From: Aquificaceae bacterium
Lineage (GTDB): Bacteria > Aquificota > Aquificia > Aquificales > Aquificaceae
Direction: 5' to 3'
Assembly: GCA_015490215.1 (NCBI GenBank)
Contig: WFYH01000010.1
Coordinates: 1 to 5,204, forward strand
Length of the DNA stretch: 5,204 nt
Made by a program: the position numbers and the translations under genes. The number at the start of each line of letters is the position of its first letter. Positions within the stretch are counted from its first letter, which is position 1. Under the pieces are notes generated by a model. It was not told the DNA's origin. It ran no database searches and saw only the letters and a list, made by a program, of their open reading frames with translations. Shown in pieces: positions 4,919 through 5,204 of this stretch.

Positions 4919-5204
4919 GTGCCTACTGGTATAGAGTGGACTAACGAAACTTGGAATGTCTTTACGGGGTGCACGAAGGTATCCTTCGCCTGCCAGAACT
5001 GCTATGCGGAGAGGTTTGCGAAAAGGCTCCAAAAGAACCCCAAGTTCAAAGGAAAGTATAGGAACGAGTTTCGTTTCACCTTTCACCCCGAAGAGCTGGA
5101 AAGACCTTACAGGTGGAAAAGCCCGAGGCTGATCTTCGTAAACTCCATGTCCGACACCTTTCACGAAGAAGCTCCCGAAGAGGCTATCCGTCAAATCTGG
5201 AAGG
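4919..5204 (+). CDS. DUF5131 (phage Gp37/Gp68 family) protein, N-terminal part
   Basis: The gene starts at GTG 4919, 7 nt after a strong GGAGG (4907-4911), and runs off the right edge; 95 codons are visible. Residues 5-13 (IEWTNETWN), then a three-cysteine motif (C18-x6-C25-x2-C28, in FTGCTK...CQNCYAERFA), then the segment RLIFVNSMSDTFHEE match the DUF5131 family. That family is common in phages and mobile elements, and its cysteines probably bind metal or an iron-sulfur cluster. The usual Pro-Gly before the second cysteine is Phe-Ala here. Biochemical function is unknown; a radical-SAM-like fold has been suggested. Family members are often found with a partner called three-Cys-motif partner protein (TcmP), which may lie beyond the window. 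The palindrome and mini-ORF upstream probably control this gene. Confidence 0.9.
   Translation, partial: MPTGIEWTNETWNVFTGCTKVSFACQNCYAERFAKRLQKNPKFKGKYRNEFRFTFHPEELERPYRWKSPRLIFVNSMSDTFHEEAPEEAIRQIWK

Noticed and set aside
4895..5194. Minus-strand open frame of 99 codons at the right edge
   Set aside because: It is antisense to the clear DUF5131 gene and has no independent support.

Overview
The window looks like chromosomal DNA of a thermophilic bacterium, most likely of the order Aquificales (Hydrogenobacter, Thermocrinis or Aquifex relatives). This is an inference. It rests on moderate GC, Arg codons dominated by AGA/AGG, many ATA Ile codons, tightly overlapping genes, TTG/GTG starts, and a 29-nt CRISPR repeat of the GTTCCTAAT...GTTGAAAG type that I associate with thermophiles of this group. 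No database search was possible. I see no cas genes, tRNA or rRNA.

Layout. (1) Positions 1-171 hold the end of a CRISPR array: three identical repeats and two spacers, running off the left edge. The repeat reads correctly on the minus strand, so the array is transcribed leftward. (2) Positions 172-540 hold no convincing gene. They should contain the CRISPR leader (minus strand) and the pgk promoter (plus strand), and they carry several hairpins. (3) Positions 541-3389 are a housekeeping operon on the plus strand. It consists of pgk (phosphoglycerate kinase), an inositol-monophosphatase/FBPase-family phosphatase (suhB-like) and a tandem-domain universal stress protein. The genes overlap by 11 and 23 nt, so they are probably co-transcribed and translationally coupled.

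(4) Positions 3512-4241 are an AT-richer two-gene cassette. A small alpha/beta protein of unknown family overlaps by 23 nt a small helical protein that resembles HEPN-like proteins. The layout resembles a toxin-antitoxin or defence pair, but this is not proven. (5) Positions 4217-4411 hold the 3' part of a gene with no credible start. It is joined by an ATGA overlap to an unrecognised 134-aa protein (4408-4812). The HEPN-like gene runs into this truncated frame at an A6 tract, which is a junction, a frameshift or an unusual fusion. (6) Positions 4813-4918 hold a control region: a perfect TATAAT box inside a 26-bp imperfect palindrome, then a 17-codon mini-ORF with its own ribosome binding site. 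(7) From 4919 to the right edge is the start of a DUF5131 (phage Gp37/Gp68-family) protein with a three-cysteine motif.

Taken together, a stable core-metabolism operon is flanked by a CRISPR array on the left and an accessory, probably mobile, region on the right. The most interesting stretch is 3390-5204. It has a HEPN-like pair, a broken gene, and a DUF5131 gene behind what looks like its own operator and leader peptide.
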